This document shows positions 6,195 through 13,263 of a stretch of DNA of 15,739 nt, piece by piece. Below the pieces are notes generated by a model. It saw only the letters and a list, made by a program, of their open reading frames with translations, made no database searches and was not told the DNA's origin. How positions within the stretch are numbered: the stretch's first letter is position 1; each line of letters opens with the position of its first letter. A program made the position numbers and the translations under genes. Origin of the DNA: CAYOMP01 sp964405075 (GTDB taxonomy: Bacteria > Bacillota > Clostridia > Lachnospirales > Lachnospiraceae); the NCBI GenBank assembly GCA_964405075.1, contig CAYOMP010000051.1, positions 1 to 15,739 of the forward strand, in the 5' to 3' direction.

Positions 6195-7754
6195 TTAAAA
6201 TACATCTTTAAGAAGAATAAGTTTATCTCCTTTGGATAAATTATCGCTCTGTAAATTATTAACTTCTTTTATTTTTTCCACAGTTGTGTAATATTTTTTT
6301 GCCAGTTTCCACAAATTATCATTTTCCTGCACAAAATACACTGCTATTCCCGGCATTTCATCTAATTTGGAATAATCCAGATTTTCTTCCTCTACTGTAT
6401 CTATCATTTGTATTTGTTCTGTGTTTGTTACAAAAGTATCTATACCTATTACAGCCTTTATTTCTAATTCGTCTGTTCCCGACATAACTGCCGTAATCTG
6501 TTCAATTCGAGGTTTTAACTTAATTTTTGATGTTTCTTTTATATTTTCTGCCTGAATAAAATTAGTAAATGGTATGGTTGCTTTTATACTTTCAAATGGT
6601 GTTTCATCATCTATTGTTATATAGATAATAGTTAATTCAATAAATCCCTCAACATTTATGCCATCATCTATTATCATGCTCTCATCAATCCTGGCATCTG
6701 CGGTACAATGGCATATTTGTAGCACTCTGCTTTTTTCATTTTCAAAAGGAATTCTCTCAGACACCTTGCATCTTGAAATATTTCTTACCACTAATTTGCC
6801 AATATTACACTCCTTTTCATTGATAACAACTTCCTTCCCTGGCAAATATACATCAGATAAGTAATTCAGGTTTGTATTTTCATATAATTTAATGTCTAAT
6901 TCTAATGCACCATCCACTCCTATTACCCTGAGTTCTCCATCATAATCCGCTCTGGATTCTATATTCATATTTACCATAGCATACTCAACATCGGCTATCA
7001 TGTCTGATGTGGATTCCGCACATTCAACATTTCCCGAAAAATTCACTGTATTTTCAAGCCATACAATACTTCCCTTATCATCTTGGGATTTATAAATTAC
7101 AAATACTAATATTTCCCCCTTAATCATAAGCATATTATCCATAGGTCTAATATCTACATTTCTTATCTGGCAGCTTTCCCAAATGAGCTCATCAATATTC
7201 GGCTTATTTGAAGGAATGGATATTTCATCCTTTATTCTAAATATATCCTTTTTATTTACTGCCAGTTCTAATAAATCCATCCTATTCATTAATGCTTTGG
7301 CATTGGAATCTTCTCTGATTTCTACACAAATCCCCTGATCTGTCAACTCTTCTATAAATACTGTAAATGTAATCAGTGCCTTTGTACTGATTTTTCTTGA
7401 ATTAATCATGCTGATGGAAAAATCCTCTATATTCCAGTCAATCCTAATAACATCATTACTTTGTGCTTCATCTATATTTATGATTTCATTAAATGGTATT
7501 GCCCCATTAATGCATTCCAATCTGGCACTGGCATCATCTGTTACATACAGATTCTTAAACTGTAAGTTTCCGTTCACATTAACATGACCATTTGAAGCCT
7601 TAGCCTCATCTATTACCATCCATCCCTCTTCCTCAATAATTTTTCGAATATCGCCTTTACTATCCGGCACAATATAATCTTCTTCTAAAGTTATTTGACT
7701 CACTATTGATTTTTTGCAATTGATGTTATGTACTAATTTTTTATATATTTCCAT
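6195..7754 (-). CDS. sipL: SipL-like spore coat assembly protein (DUF3794 repeats plus C-terminal LysM)
   Basis: The 519-residue protein has a long beta-rich region of DUF3794 (SPOCS) type, apparently in three related blocks at about 12-150, 165-300 and 310-450, then a C-terminal LysM domain at about 470-517 (VQENDNLWKLAKKYYTTVEK). This matches the architecture and size of C. difficile SipL, a mother-cell protein that binds the coat scaffold SpoIVA through its LysM domain and localises coat to the forespore. The Ile at 470 and Trp at 482 have the same 12-residue spacing as the SipL residues I recall as needed for SpoIVA binding. No signal peptide is present. AAGGGGG precedes the ATG by about 6 nt. 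I saw no convincing terminator after the gene. Other DUF3794-LysM proteins exist, so orthology rests on architecture and neighbourhood. Confidence 0.82.
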   Translation of the reverse strand: MEIYKKLVHNINCKKSIVSQITLEEDYIVPDSKGDIRKIIEEEGWMVIDEAKASNGHVNVNGNLQFKNLYVTDDASARLECINGAIPFNEIINIDEAQSNDVIRIDWNIEDFSISMINSRKISTKALITFTVFIEELTDQGICVEIREDSNAKALMNRMDLLELAVNKKDIFRIKDEISIPSNKPNIDELIWESCQIRNVDIRPMDNMLMIKGEILVFVIYKSQDDKGSIVWLENTVNFSGNVECAESTSDMIADVEYAMVNMNIESRADYDGELRVIGVDGALELDIKLYENTNLNYLSDVYLPGKEVVINEKECNIGKLVVRNISRCKVSERIPFENEKSRVLQICHCTADARIDESMIIDDGINVEGFIELTIIYITIDDETPFESIKATIPFTNFIQAENIKETSKIKLKPRIEQITAVMSGTDELEIKAVIGIDTFVTNTEQIQMIDTVEEENLDYSKLDEMPGIAVYFVQENDNLWKLAKKYYTTVEKIKEVNNLQSDNLSKGDKLILLKDVF

Positions 7755-7874
7755 AGTTTCCCCCTTAAAACAATCTACTACTTAATATATTCAATTGAGA
7801 GAAATCTTATTCTTTAATTATTATTCAAACTTAAATTCTACAACTCATAAGTTTTCTATATATTTTTTTCCTTA

Positions 7875-7920
7875 GATAACTTATACTATAACTACTTTAT
7901 CACACTCAAAAAAAAGAAAG
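7875..7920. promoter_or_regulatory. Possible divergent promoter region between sipL and the DUF6171 gene
   Basis: On the minus strand TTGAGT is followed after about 18 nt by TATAAG, a plausible sigma-A site for sipL. On the plus strand TATACT and TATAAC hexamers overlap the same bases without a good -35. The intergenic stretch is otherwise AT-rich and featureless. If sipL is sporulation-specific, its real promoter may be of another sigma type that I could not recognise. Confidence 0.3.
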
Positions 7921-7960
7921 GATCTAGTCAGTATTTATTCTCTGGCTCTGACGCTAATTT

Positions 7961-8224
7961 ATGGAAAATCAAAATAAACCGATATGCAAAAGATGTTTGC
8001 TCCTGCAATATCCTGATGCTGATTATTTTAAAAATCTGTATGATTATATAGAAAGTATTGACTCAGACTTGAAGGTTGACGAATCAGAATATAACAGACG
8101 TCTGGATATCTGCATAAATTGTCCTGATTATATAAAAGGTATGTGCCGTGTCTGTGGTTGTTTTGTAGAACTAAGGGCCGTTCTAAAAGAAAATGAATGT
8201 GCATCCCAAAATCATCGTTGGTAA
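7961..8224 (+). CDS. DUF6171 family Cys-rich protein, probable zinc-binding
   Basis: This 87-residue protein has eight Cys, in two CxxC pairs (9/12 and 51/54), a CRVCGC cluster (62, 65, 67) and Cys80, followed by His85. The pattern CKRCLL...RLDICINCPDYIKGMCRVCGCFVELRA is that of DUF6171, a small family of unknown function in Clostridia. The Cys arrangement suggests two structural zinc sites. There is no membrane segment. An in-frame stop lies two codons before the ATG, so the start cannot be further upstream. No Shine-Dalgarno site stands at normal distance: the nearest, AAAGGAT, is over 35 nt away. The gene is divergent from sipL and 74 nt before plsC. Confidence 0.8.
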   Translation: MENQNKPICKRCLLLQYPDADYFKNLYDYIESIDSDLKVDESEYNRRLDICINCPDYIKGMCRVCGCFVELRAVLKENECASQNHRW

Positions 8225-8238
8225 TTCCCACAGATATG

Positions 8239-8247
8239 TGTTATACT
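8239..8247 (+). promoter_or_regulatory. Extended -10 promoter element upstream of plsC
   Basis: TGTTATACT is an extended -10 (TGnTATACT), about 50 nt before the plsC start. The -35 region is weak (TTGGTA at a slightly long spacing), which is common with extended -10 sites. Confidence 0.45.
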
Positions 8248-8298
8248 AAAATGATGCTTAGTGCACATTTTTAAAGTTTTATAAATAGGAGTTTTATC

Positions 8299-9033
8299 AT
8301 GATTAGATTAATATTAATTGGAATTTTTCTTTTATTATTCTTTATAGTTAGTTTGCCATTATTTGTAATCGAATGGATAATCGGTAAATTCAACCCTGAT
8401 TTGAAAAACCGCTCATCTCAGGCAATCGTCCAGACAGCATTCAAAATCATCATCTTTTTAGCTGGTACTAAGCTTACAGTTAAGGGCTTTGACCGTATTC
8501 CAAAGGATGAGGCTGTTCTATATGTAGTTAACCACAACAGTTTCTTTGATACAGTAATAACATATGCTTTAGCCCCTGGCTTAACAGGTTATGTTGCAAA
8601 AAAAGAAATACTAAGAGTACCCATCCTTAGAACATGGATGAAATTTCTTCACTGTTTATTCTTAGACCGTGAAAACATAAAAGAAGGTCTTAAAACTATC
8701 CTTCTTGGTATAGAATATGTTAGACAGGGAATTTCTATTTGTATTTTCCCGGAAGGCACCAGAAACAAAGATAATCCAGCTGAACCTTTGCCTTTTAAAG
8801 AAGGTAGTCTAAAAATAGCTGAAAAATCCGGCTGTAAAGTAATTCCTGTATGTTTAACTCATACTGCTGACATTTGGGAAAATCATTTTCCTTTTATCAA
8901 AAAAGCACATGTTACATTAGAGTATGGTGAACCTATTGATTTAAAATCACTACCAAAAGAAGAAAAGAAATTCTCTGGTGCTTATACAAGAAAGATTATT
9001 GCTGATATGTATGCAAAAAATATAGATATGTAA
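8299..9033 (+). CDS. plsC: 1-acyl-sn-glycerol-3-phosphate acyltransferase (PlsC family)
   Basis: PlsC enzymes add the second acyl chain to lysophosphatidic acid to make phosphatidic acid at the inner face of the membrane. The 244 residues begin with a membrane helix (about 3-28). The acyltransferase domain follows, with the catalytic HX4D motif NHNSFFD (His79, Asp84), the conserved region around DREN, and the substrate-binding motif FPEGTR (150-155). Length is normal. AGGAG precedes the ATG by 8 nt. The nearby operon is also envelope-related, but a terminator at 9214-9245 separates them. Family assignment is firm. The exact acyl acceptor and donor are not certain. Confidence 0.92.
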   Translation: MIRLILIGIFLLLFFIVSLPLFVIEWIIGKFNPDLKNRSSQAIVQTAFKIIIFLAGTKLTVKGFDRIPKDEAVLYVVNHNSFFDTVITYALAPGLTGYVAKKEILRVPILRTWMKFLHCLFLDRENIKEGLKTILLGIEYVRQGISICIFPEGTRNKDNPAEPLPFKEGSLKIAEKSGCKVIPVCLTHTADIWENHFPFIKKAHVTLEYGEPIDLKSLPKEEKKFSGAYTRKIIADMYAKNIDM

Positions 9034-9213
9034 TACTCAAGTAGAGAGTAAGCACGGAGGTCGTGAATATTCACTTTTTCTGATGGACTACTAACAAATT
9101 CTGGAAATGCAATATACGACAGACACAAACTATATGGCTTTTGAAATCAGAAAAAATACTGTGAAATGTGAAATACGCTCATTTTTTGTTATACATACAC
9201 ATATAGCACTTTT

Positions 9214-9245
9214 TGCAATATCACTAGCAAAATATTGCATTTTTT
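9214..9245 (+). terminator. Probable intrinsic terminator after plsC
   Basis: Perfect 8-bp arms TGCAATAT/ATATTGCA (9214-9221/9232-9239) enclose a 10-nt loop and are followed by six T residues (9240-9245). The stem is AT-rich, so strength is moderate. It lies about 180 nt past plsC. Confidence 0.55.
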
Positions 9246-9368
9246 AATAAGTTTATTGTATATATACTTAATAATGTTTGTATTTATACTTATATTTATA
9301 TAGTTACAGATTTCTTAGTTTTGATTTTACATAAAAAAATATAAGTTTTTTATTTCTTTAAGCAATAA

Positions 9369-9374
9369 TATAAT
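9369..9374 (+). promoter_or_regulatory. Candidate -10 element for the hydrolase-Mur ligase-Ddl operon
   Basis: A perfect TATAAT lies 48 nt before the hydrolase start codon. The -35 position holds only a T-rich sequence, so the promoter call is tentative. Confidence 0.4.
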
Positions 9375-9422
9375 AAGCTATTAACCTATTATGGATTAGT
9401 AATATGAAAGGAAACACTTATT

Positions 9423-10196
9423 ATGAATATGACAATTGATAATATTGATATAAATTATATAGTTGAAGGTGAAGGTCCTGCCATAGTTATGCTTCACGGC
9501 TGGGGTTCTAATCTTACTCTATTCAATGGTATGATTAAGCACTTAGCTCCTCATTATAAAGTATATGCTTTGGATATGCCAGGTTTTGGGAAAAGTGCTG
9601 AACCACACGAGCCTTGGAGCGTTGATGACTATGCCAACTTCGTCATCAAATTCATTAAGGAAATGGGTATTACAGATACTATATTATTAGGTCACTCTTT
9701 TGGCGGTAAAACTATTATCAAATTAGTAAACAGACCGGACCTTGGATTCAATGTTAACAAACTAATTTTAATGGGGTCAGCCGGAGTTCGTCCAAAGAAA
9801 ACATTAAAGCAAAAGATTAAAATTCGTGTATACAAGATAGGAAAAGCATTCCTTAAATTCAAGCCTATTCATTTTCTGTATCCACAGGCACTGGAAAATC
9901 TTCAAGCCAGAAGTGGTTCTGCTGATTATAGAGCCGCTTCTCCAATGATGAAACAGACCTTTGTGAAGGTTGTTAACGAGCATCTCGAAGAATATTTACC
10001 TAATATCAAACAACCAACACTACTTGTATGGGGTAAAGAAGATACTGCCACACCACTAAGCGATGGCAAATATATGGAAGAACACATTCCTGACGCAGGA
10101 CTCGTGGCATTAGATAATGCAGGTCACTATGTTTTCCTGGATCAGGCATATACCGTATGTAAGGTTCTTGATTCATTTTTAAATATTAAGGAGTAA
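9423..10196 (+). CDS. Alpha/beta-fold hydrolase
   Basis: The 257 residues show a complete alpha/beta hydrolase: the oxyanion-hole motif MLHGWGSN (His25-Gly26), the strand-turn DMPGFGKS (51-58), the nucleophile elbow GHSFGG with Ser92, the acid Asp207 in WGKEDTATP and the catalytic His235 in AGHYVF. A cap domain lies at about 120-190 and is rich in Lys and Arg (KKTLKQKIKIRVYKIGK), so it may sit near membrane phospholipid or another anionic ligand. There is no signal peptide, so it is cytosolic. AAAGGA precedes the ATG. The stop codon is 4 nt before the Mur-ligase start, which ties it to cell-wall precursor metabolism. Substrate unknown: an ester, thioester or amide is possible. Confidence 0.88.
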   Translation: MNMTIDNIDINYIVEGEGPAIVMLHGWGSNLTLFNGMIKHLAPHYKVYALDMPGFGKSAEPHEPWSVDDYANFVIKFIKEMGITDTILLGHSFGGKTIIKLVNRPDLGFNVNKLILMGSAGVRPKKTLKQKIKIRVYKIGKAFLKFKPIHFLYPQALENLQARSGSADYRAASPMMKQTFVKVVNEHLEEYLPNIKQPTLLVWGKEDTATPLSDGKYMEEHIPDAGLVALDNAGHYVFLDQAYTVCKVLDSFLNIKE

Positions 10197-10200
10197 TATT

Positions 10201-11787
10201 ATGATTATAACATCTACGATAATTAGTATAATTTTAAAAATATTGTTTATCATTGCCCTTTCCTGGTGCTTTACAACATTAGTTGTACATCAGATGCATA
10301 TGTTTCAGTTAAACTCATATAAACCAAAGGTTCATAGGGCATGGATTTATGATAAAGCTAACAATCCTCAGATTGTTAAAAATGTTATTCAGTTTGCAGT
10401 TGTTTACATTCTTGTTTCTGCTTTAGGTAACATTGGTATTGTTATGGGAATAATCTGGCTAATACTAATGTCTTTTTTAAACAAGCCTGGAAAAGCAAAA
10501 AAACCTTTAGTATACACAAACAGAGTAAAAAGAATGTTTATTACAGTATATGTAATTTATGCCATACTAATTTTGCTTAGCTTAATTTTTATCAATCATA
10601 ACTTTAGATTTGCAACTTGCACATTTATAGCAATTTGCCTTTATCCTTATATCGTACTTATTGCAAACTTCATTAATCAGCCTATTGAAAAAAATATCAA
10701 TAACGGCTTTATTAACGAGGCACGTGATATGATAAATGCAATGCCTAACTTAACTGTAATCGGTGTTACAGGAAGCTATGGCAAAACAAGCGTTAAATTC
10801 TATTTACAGAAATTACTTTCTGCAAAATATAATGTATTAGTTACTCCTGAAAACTTTAATACTACTTTGGGTGTAGTCAGAACAATTCGTGAGCATTTGC
10901 GCGCTACACACGAAATATTTATTTGTGAAATGGGTGCAAAAAATATCGGTGATATTAAAGAAATCTGTGATTTGGTTCACCCAACTCACGGTGTTATTAC
11001 TTCTATCGGGCCACAACATTTAGAAAGCTTTCTTTCTATTGAAAATGTAATTAAAACCAAATTTGAACTGGCTGACAGTGTAGGTCAAAAAGGCTATATG
11101 TTCCTTAACTATGATAATGAATATATTGCTAATCATAAATGTGATAATAACGTAATACCTTATGGTATTAATAATAAAGACAGCCAGTATAGACCTTATG
11201 ATATCACTGTATCAAGCAAAGGCTCTTCTTTCAAATTAATGGATAAAGATGGCATTGAAAGATGCTTCACAACTAAGCTCATTGGAGAACACAATGTTGT
11301 AAATATTGCCGGTGCCATTGCCGTTGCCCATACATTAGGAGTTCCTATGGAACAGCTTATCGTTCAGGTTCGCCGTTTAGAGTGTGTTCCTCACAGATTG
11401 CAGCTTCACAAGGGAAATAATGCTTTAATCATTGATGATGCTTACAATTCTAATCCAAGTGGTGCGAAAGCAGCTCTTGATACCCTGGCTACTTTTGAAG
11501 GATTCAAGGTAGTGGTTACTCCAGGTATGGTAGAATTAGGAAGTGCTCAGTATGACTGTAACAAAACCTTTGGTACGCAGATTGCAGATGTAGCAGATTA
11601 TGCTGTATTAGTAGGCGTTAAACAGGCAGAACCTATTGCTGCCGGTTTAAAGGAAGCTAACTATCCGGATGATAAAGTATTCATTGCTAAGGACTTAACA
11701 GAAGCCCTTAACACTGTTGATAAATTAAATACAAATGGACAGTTAAAGGTTGTTTTATTAGAAAATGACCTTCCAGATAATTATTAG
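10201..11787 (+). CDS. Membrane-anchored Mur-ligase family protein (MurF-like)
   Basis: The 528 residues split in two. The first 165 hold about four hydrophobic helices (near 7-29, 62-92, 112-132 and 136-158). The rest is a Mur-ligase core: P-loop GVTGSYGKTS (188-197), NFNTTLGVV, the metal/ATP region EMGAKNIGDI, ITSIGPQHLESF, GEHNVVNIAGAIAVA and the C-terminal PHRLQLH, DDAYNSNPSGAKAAL and TPGMVELG segments of MurF type. MurF joins D-Ala-D-Ala to UDP-MurNAc-tripeptide. Here membrane helices stand where MurF has its UDP-sugar-binding domain, so the substrate may be lipid-linked or otherwise different. GGAG in the hydrolase 3' end serves as ribosome site, and a Ddl gene follows after 42 nt. Databases may label it MurF. 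I doubt it is the housekeeping enzyme. Confidence 0.85.
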   Translation: MIITSTIISIILKILFIIALSWCFTTLVVHQMHMFQLNSYKPKVHRAWIYDKANNPQIVKNVIQFAVVYILVSALGNIGIVMGIIWLILMSFLNKPGKAKKPLVYTNRVKRMFITVYVIYAILILLSLIFINHNFRFATCTFIAICLYPYIVLIANFINQPIEKNINNGFINEARDMINAMPNLTVIGVTGSYGKTSVKFYLQKLLSAKYNVLVTPENFNTTLGVVRTIREHLRATHEIFICEMGAKNIGDIKEICDLVHPTHGVITSIGPQHLESFLSIENVIKTKFELADSVGQKGYMFLNYDNEYIANHKCDNNVIPYGINNKDSQYRPYDITVSSKGSSFKLMDKDGIERCFTTKLIGEHNVVNIAGAIAVAHTLGVPMEQLIVQVRRLECVPHRLQLHKGNNALIIDDAYNSNPSGAKAALDTLATFEGFKVVVTPGMVELGSAQYDCNKTFGTQIADVADYAVLVGVKQAEPIAAGLKEANYPDDKVFIAKDLTEALNTVDKLNTNGQLKVVLLENDLPDNY

Positions 11788-11829
11788 GAAAGGATGGAAT
11801 GTGATTAAAATTCACATAGGTAATTAATA

Positions 11830-13050
11830 ATGAAAATTAAAGTTGGTGTATTCTTTGGTGGACAAAGCGTAGAACATGAAGTATCAATTATTTCGGGTAT
11901 TCAGGCTGTATATGCATTTAATCGTGATAAATATGATATTATCCCTATTTACATTTCGAAAACAAATGAAATGTATGTAGGCGAATCAATCGACAAGATT
12001 GAAGAATATCGAGATTTACCAGCTCTTTTAAAGAAGAGTCAGAAGGTCATTCTTGTAAATGAAGGTAAAAAGTTAAATATTGTTAGATACCCTATGAAAA
12101 AATTCGGAAACAATGTATTAGATTACATAGACGTTGCTTTCCCAATCGTTCATGGTACAAACGTTGAAGATGGAACTTTACAGGGATATTTAAGAACATT
12201 ATGTATTCCATATGTTGGTCCGGATGTTACTTCTTCCGCAATTGGTATGGATAAATATGTTATGAAAACAGTACTCAAAGACAATAACATTCCTGTACTT
12301 GATTGTATCTGTTGTGATGTTAAAAAATATAATGCTGATTCTAATGGAATTATTGAAAAAATCGAAGGAAGAATCCCTTATCCTGTAATTGTAAAACCAA
12401 TCAACTTAGGTTCCAGTGTTGGTATCAAAGTTGCTAAGGATAGAGAAGGACTTGAAGAAGCATTTGATTATGCATTCCAGTTTGCAAATAAATTATTAGT
12501 AGAAAAAGCAATAACAAACCTAAGAGAAATTAACTGTTCAGTATTAGGAGATTACGAAGAGGCAGAGGCCTCTGAATGTGAAGAACCTATCGGTTCAGAT
12601 GAAATATTAAGCTACGAAGACAAATATATGTCAAATGGTGGTTCTAAGGGTTCTAAATCTGATGCTCCTTCATCTGGTTCAAAAGGTAGCGGTATGGCTA
12701 ATCTTTCAAGAAAATTACCAGCTCCTCTTACTCCAGAATTAAGAGAACGTATTCGTTCAATGGCTGTAGAGACATTCAAGGTTCTTAATTGCAACGGTGT
12801 TTCTCGTATCGACTTTATGATTGATAATGATACTAACGAATTATATGTTAATGAAATTAACACAATCCCAGGTTCATTAGCATTCTATCTATGGGAACCA
12901 GTTGGCGTTCCATATGCCGAGCTTTTAGACAGAATGGTTATGTTAGCATTAAAACGTGATAGAGAAAATAATGATTTATCATTCTCATTTGATACAAATA
13001 TTCTAGCTGGAGTTTCTCTTGGTGGCGGTTCTAAGGGTGCCAAATTATAA
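11830..13050 (+). CDS. ddl: D-alanine-D-alanine ligase family protein (divergent Ddl)
   Basis: Ddl joins two D-Ala with ATP for peptidoglycan precursors. Visible are the N-terminal GGQSVEHEVS (Glu15), the first-subsite and ATP loop KPINLGSSVGI, the omega-loop YEDKY (Lys265, Tyr266; Tyr is typical of D-Ala-D-Ala enzymes), SRIDF (Arg326, Asp328) and the metal motif NEINTIPG (Glu342, Asn344). Oddities: about 28 extra Gly/Ser/Lys residues follow the omega-loop Tyr (267-294). The segment after the metal motif reads PGSLAFYLWEP and is about four residues shorter than in E. coli DdlB. The tail ends in GGGSKGAKL, echoing GGSKGSK in the insertion. The 406 residues exceed the usual 300-370. A weak AGGT site precedes the ATG. 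It is the last gene of the hydrolase-Mur ligase operon. Confidence 0.88.
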   Translation: MKIKVGVFFGGQSVEHEVSIISGIQAVYAFNRDKYDIIPIYISKTNEMYVGESIDKIEEYRDLPALLKKSQKVILVNEGKKLNIVRYPMKKFGNNVLDYIDVAFPIVHGTNVEDGTLQGYLRTLCIPYVGPDVTSSAIGMDKYVMKTVLKDNNIPVLDCICCDVKKYNADSNGIIEKIEGRIPYPVIVKPINLGSSVGIKVAKDREGLEEAFDYAFQFANKLLVEKAITNLREINCSVLGDYEEAEASECEEPIGSDEILSYEDKYMSNGGSKGSKSDAPSSGSKGSGMANLSRKLPAPLTPELRERIRSMAVETFKVLNCNGVSRIDFMIDNDTNELYVNEINTIPGSLAFYLWEPVGVPYAELLDRMVMLALKRDRENNDLSFSFDTNILAGVSLGGGSKGAKL

Positions 13051-13057
13051 ATAAAGT

Positions 13058-13253
13058 TGACGAATAGCAGTTATATACAAAAATTTGTTTAGCAAACAAT
13101 TTGCAACGCTTTTACAAACTAATTGCTAACTGCGGCTAAAGAAATCTTAGCAAAGTCTTCGATTTCAAGCCTTTGTAAGCAATGGATTTTGTAAAATCTA
13201 AAAACGCAAAGATGGAGTTTGCTAAATAAATTTTGTAAATACTGCTAATGTCA
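13058..13253. repeat. 196-bp imperfect palindrome between convergent genes
   Basis: The two halves match as inverted copies: TGAC/GTCA at the ends, TAGCAGT/ACTGCTA (13065-13071/13241-13247), TTTAGCAAAC/GTTTGCTAAA (13088-13097/13217-13226), TTTTACAAA/TTTGTAAAA (13110-13118/13188-13196), ATTGCTAAC/GTAAGCAAT with one mismatch (13122-13130/13175-13183), GGCT/AGCC, and GAAATC/GATTTC (13141-13146/13161-13166) around a 14-nt centre. It fills the gap between ddl and the converging membrane-protein gene. It has no coding potential and no T run at its ends. Confidence 0.75.
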
Positions 13254-13263
13254 CATAATTCTT

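Larger units (their letters stand above)
9034..9422 (+). other. Intergenic region with inverted repeats, no supported gene
   Basis: This 389-bp gap contains CACGGAGGTCGTG, a small palindrome GTGAATATTCAC, and 10-bp arms TTTTTCTGAT (9075-9084)/ATCAGAAAAA (9146-9155) separated by 61 nt. A terminator follows at 9214-9245, and the rest is very AT-rich and carries a -10 element at 9369. A 46-codon frame at 9107-9247 runs through the terminator and has no ribosome site, so I do not call it. Confidence 0.5.

Noticed and set aside
6284..6864. Plus-strand frames of 67 and 68 codons opposite sipL
   Set aside because: They are antisense to a clear gene and show only hydrophobic composition that follows from the opposite strand's codons.
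8028..8231. 67-codon minus-strand frame opposite the DUF6171 gene
   Set aside because: The plus-strand frame has the conserved Cys pattern. The minus-strand one has no family signal.
9107..9247. 46-codon plus-strand frame in the plsC-hydrolase gap
   Set aside because: It has no ribosome site, runs through a terminator hairpin and T run, and shows no recognisable motif.
12612..12863. 83-codon minus-strand frame opposite ddl
   Set aside because: It lies wholly inside the ddl coding region. It is long only because the low-complexity insertion avoids stops on the other strand, and it has no ribosome site.
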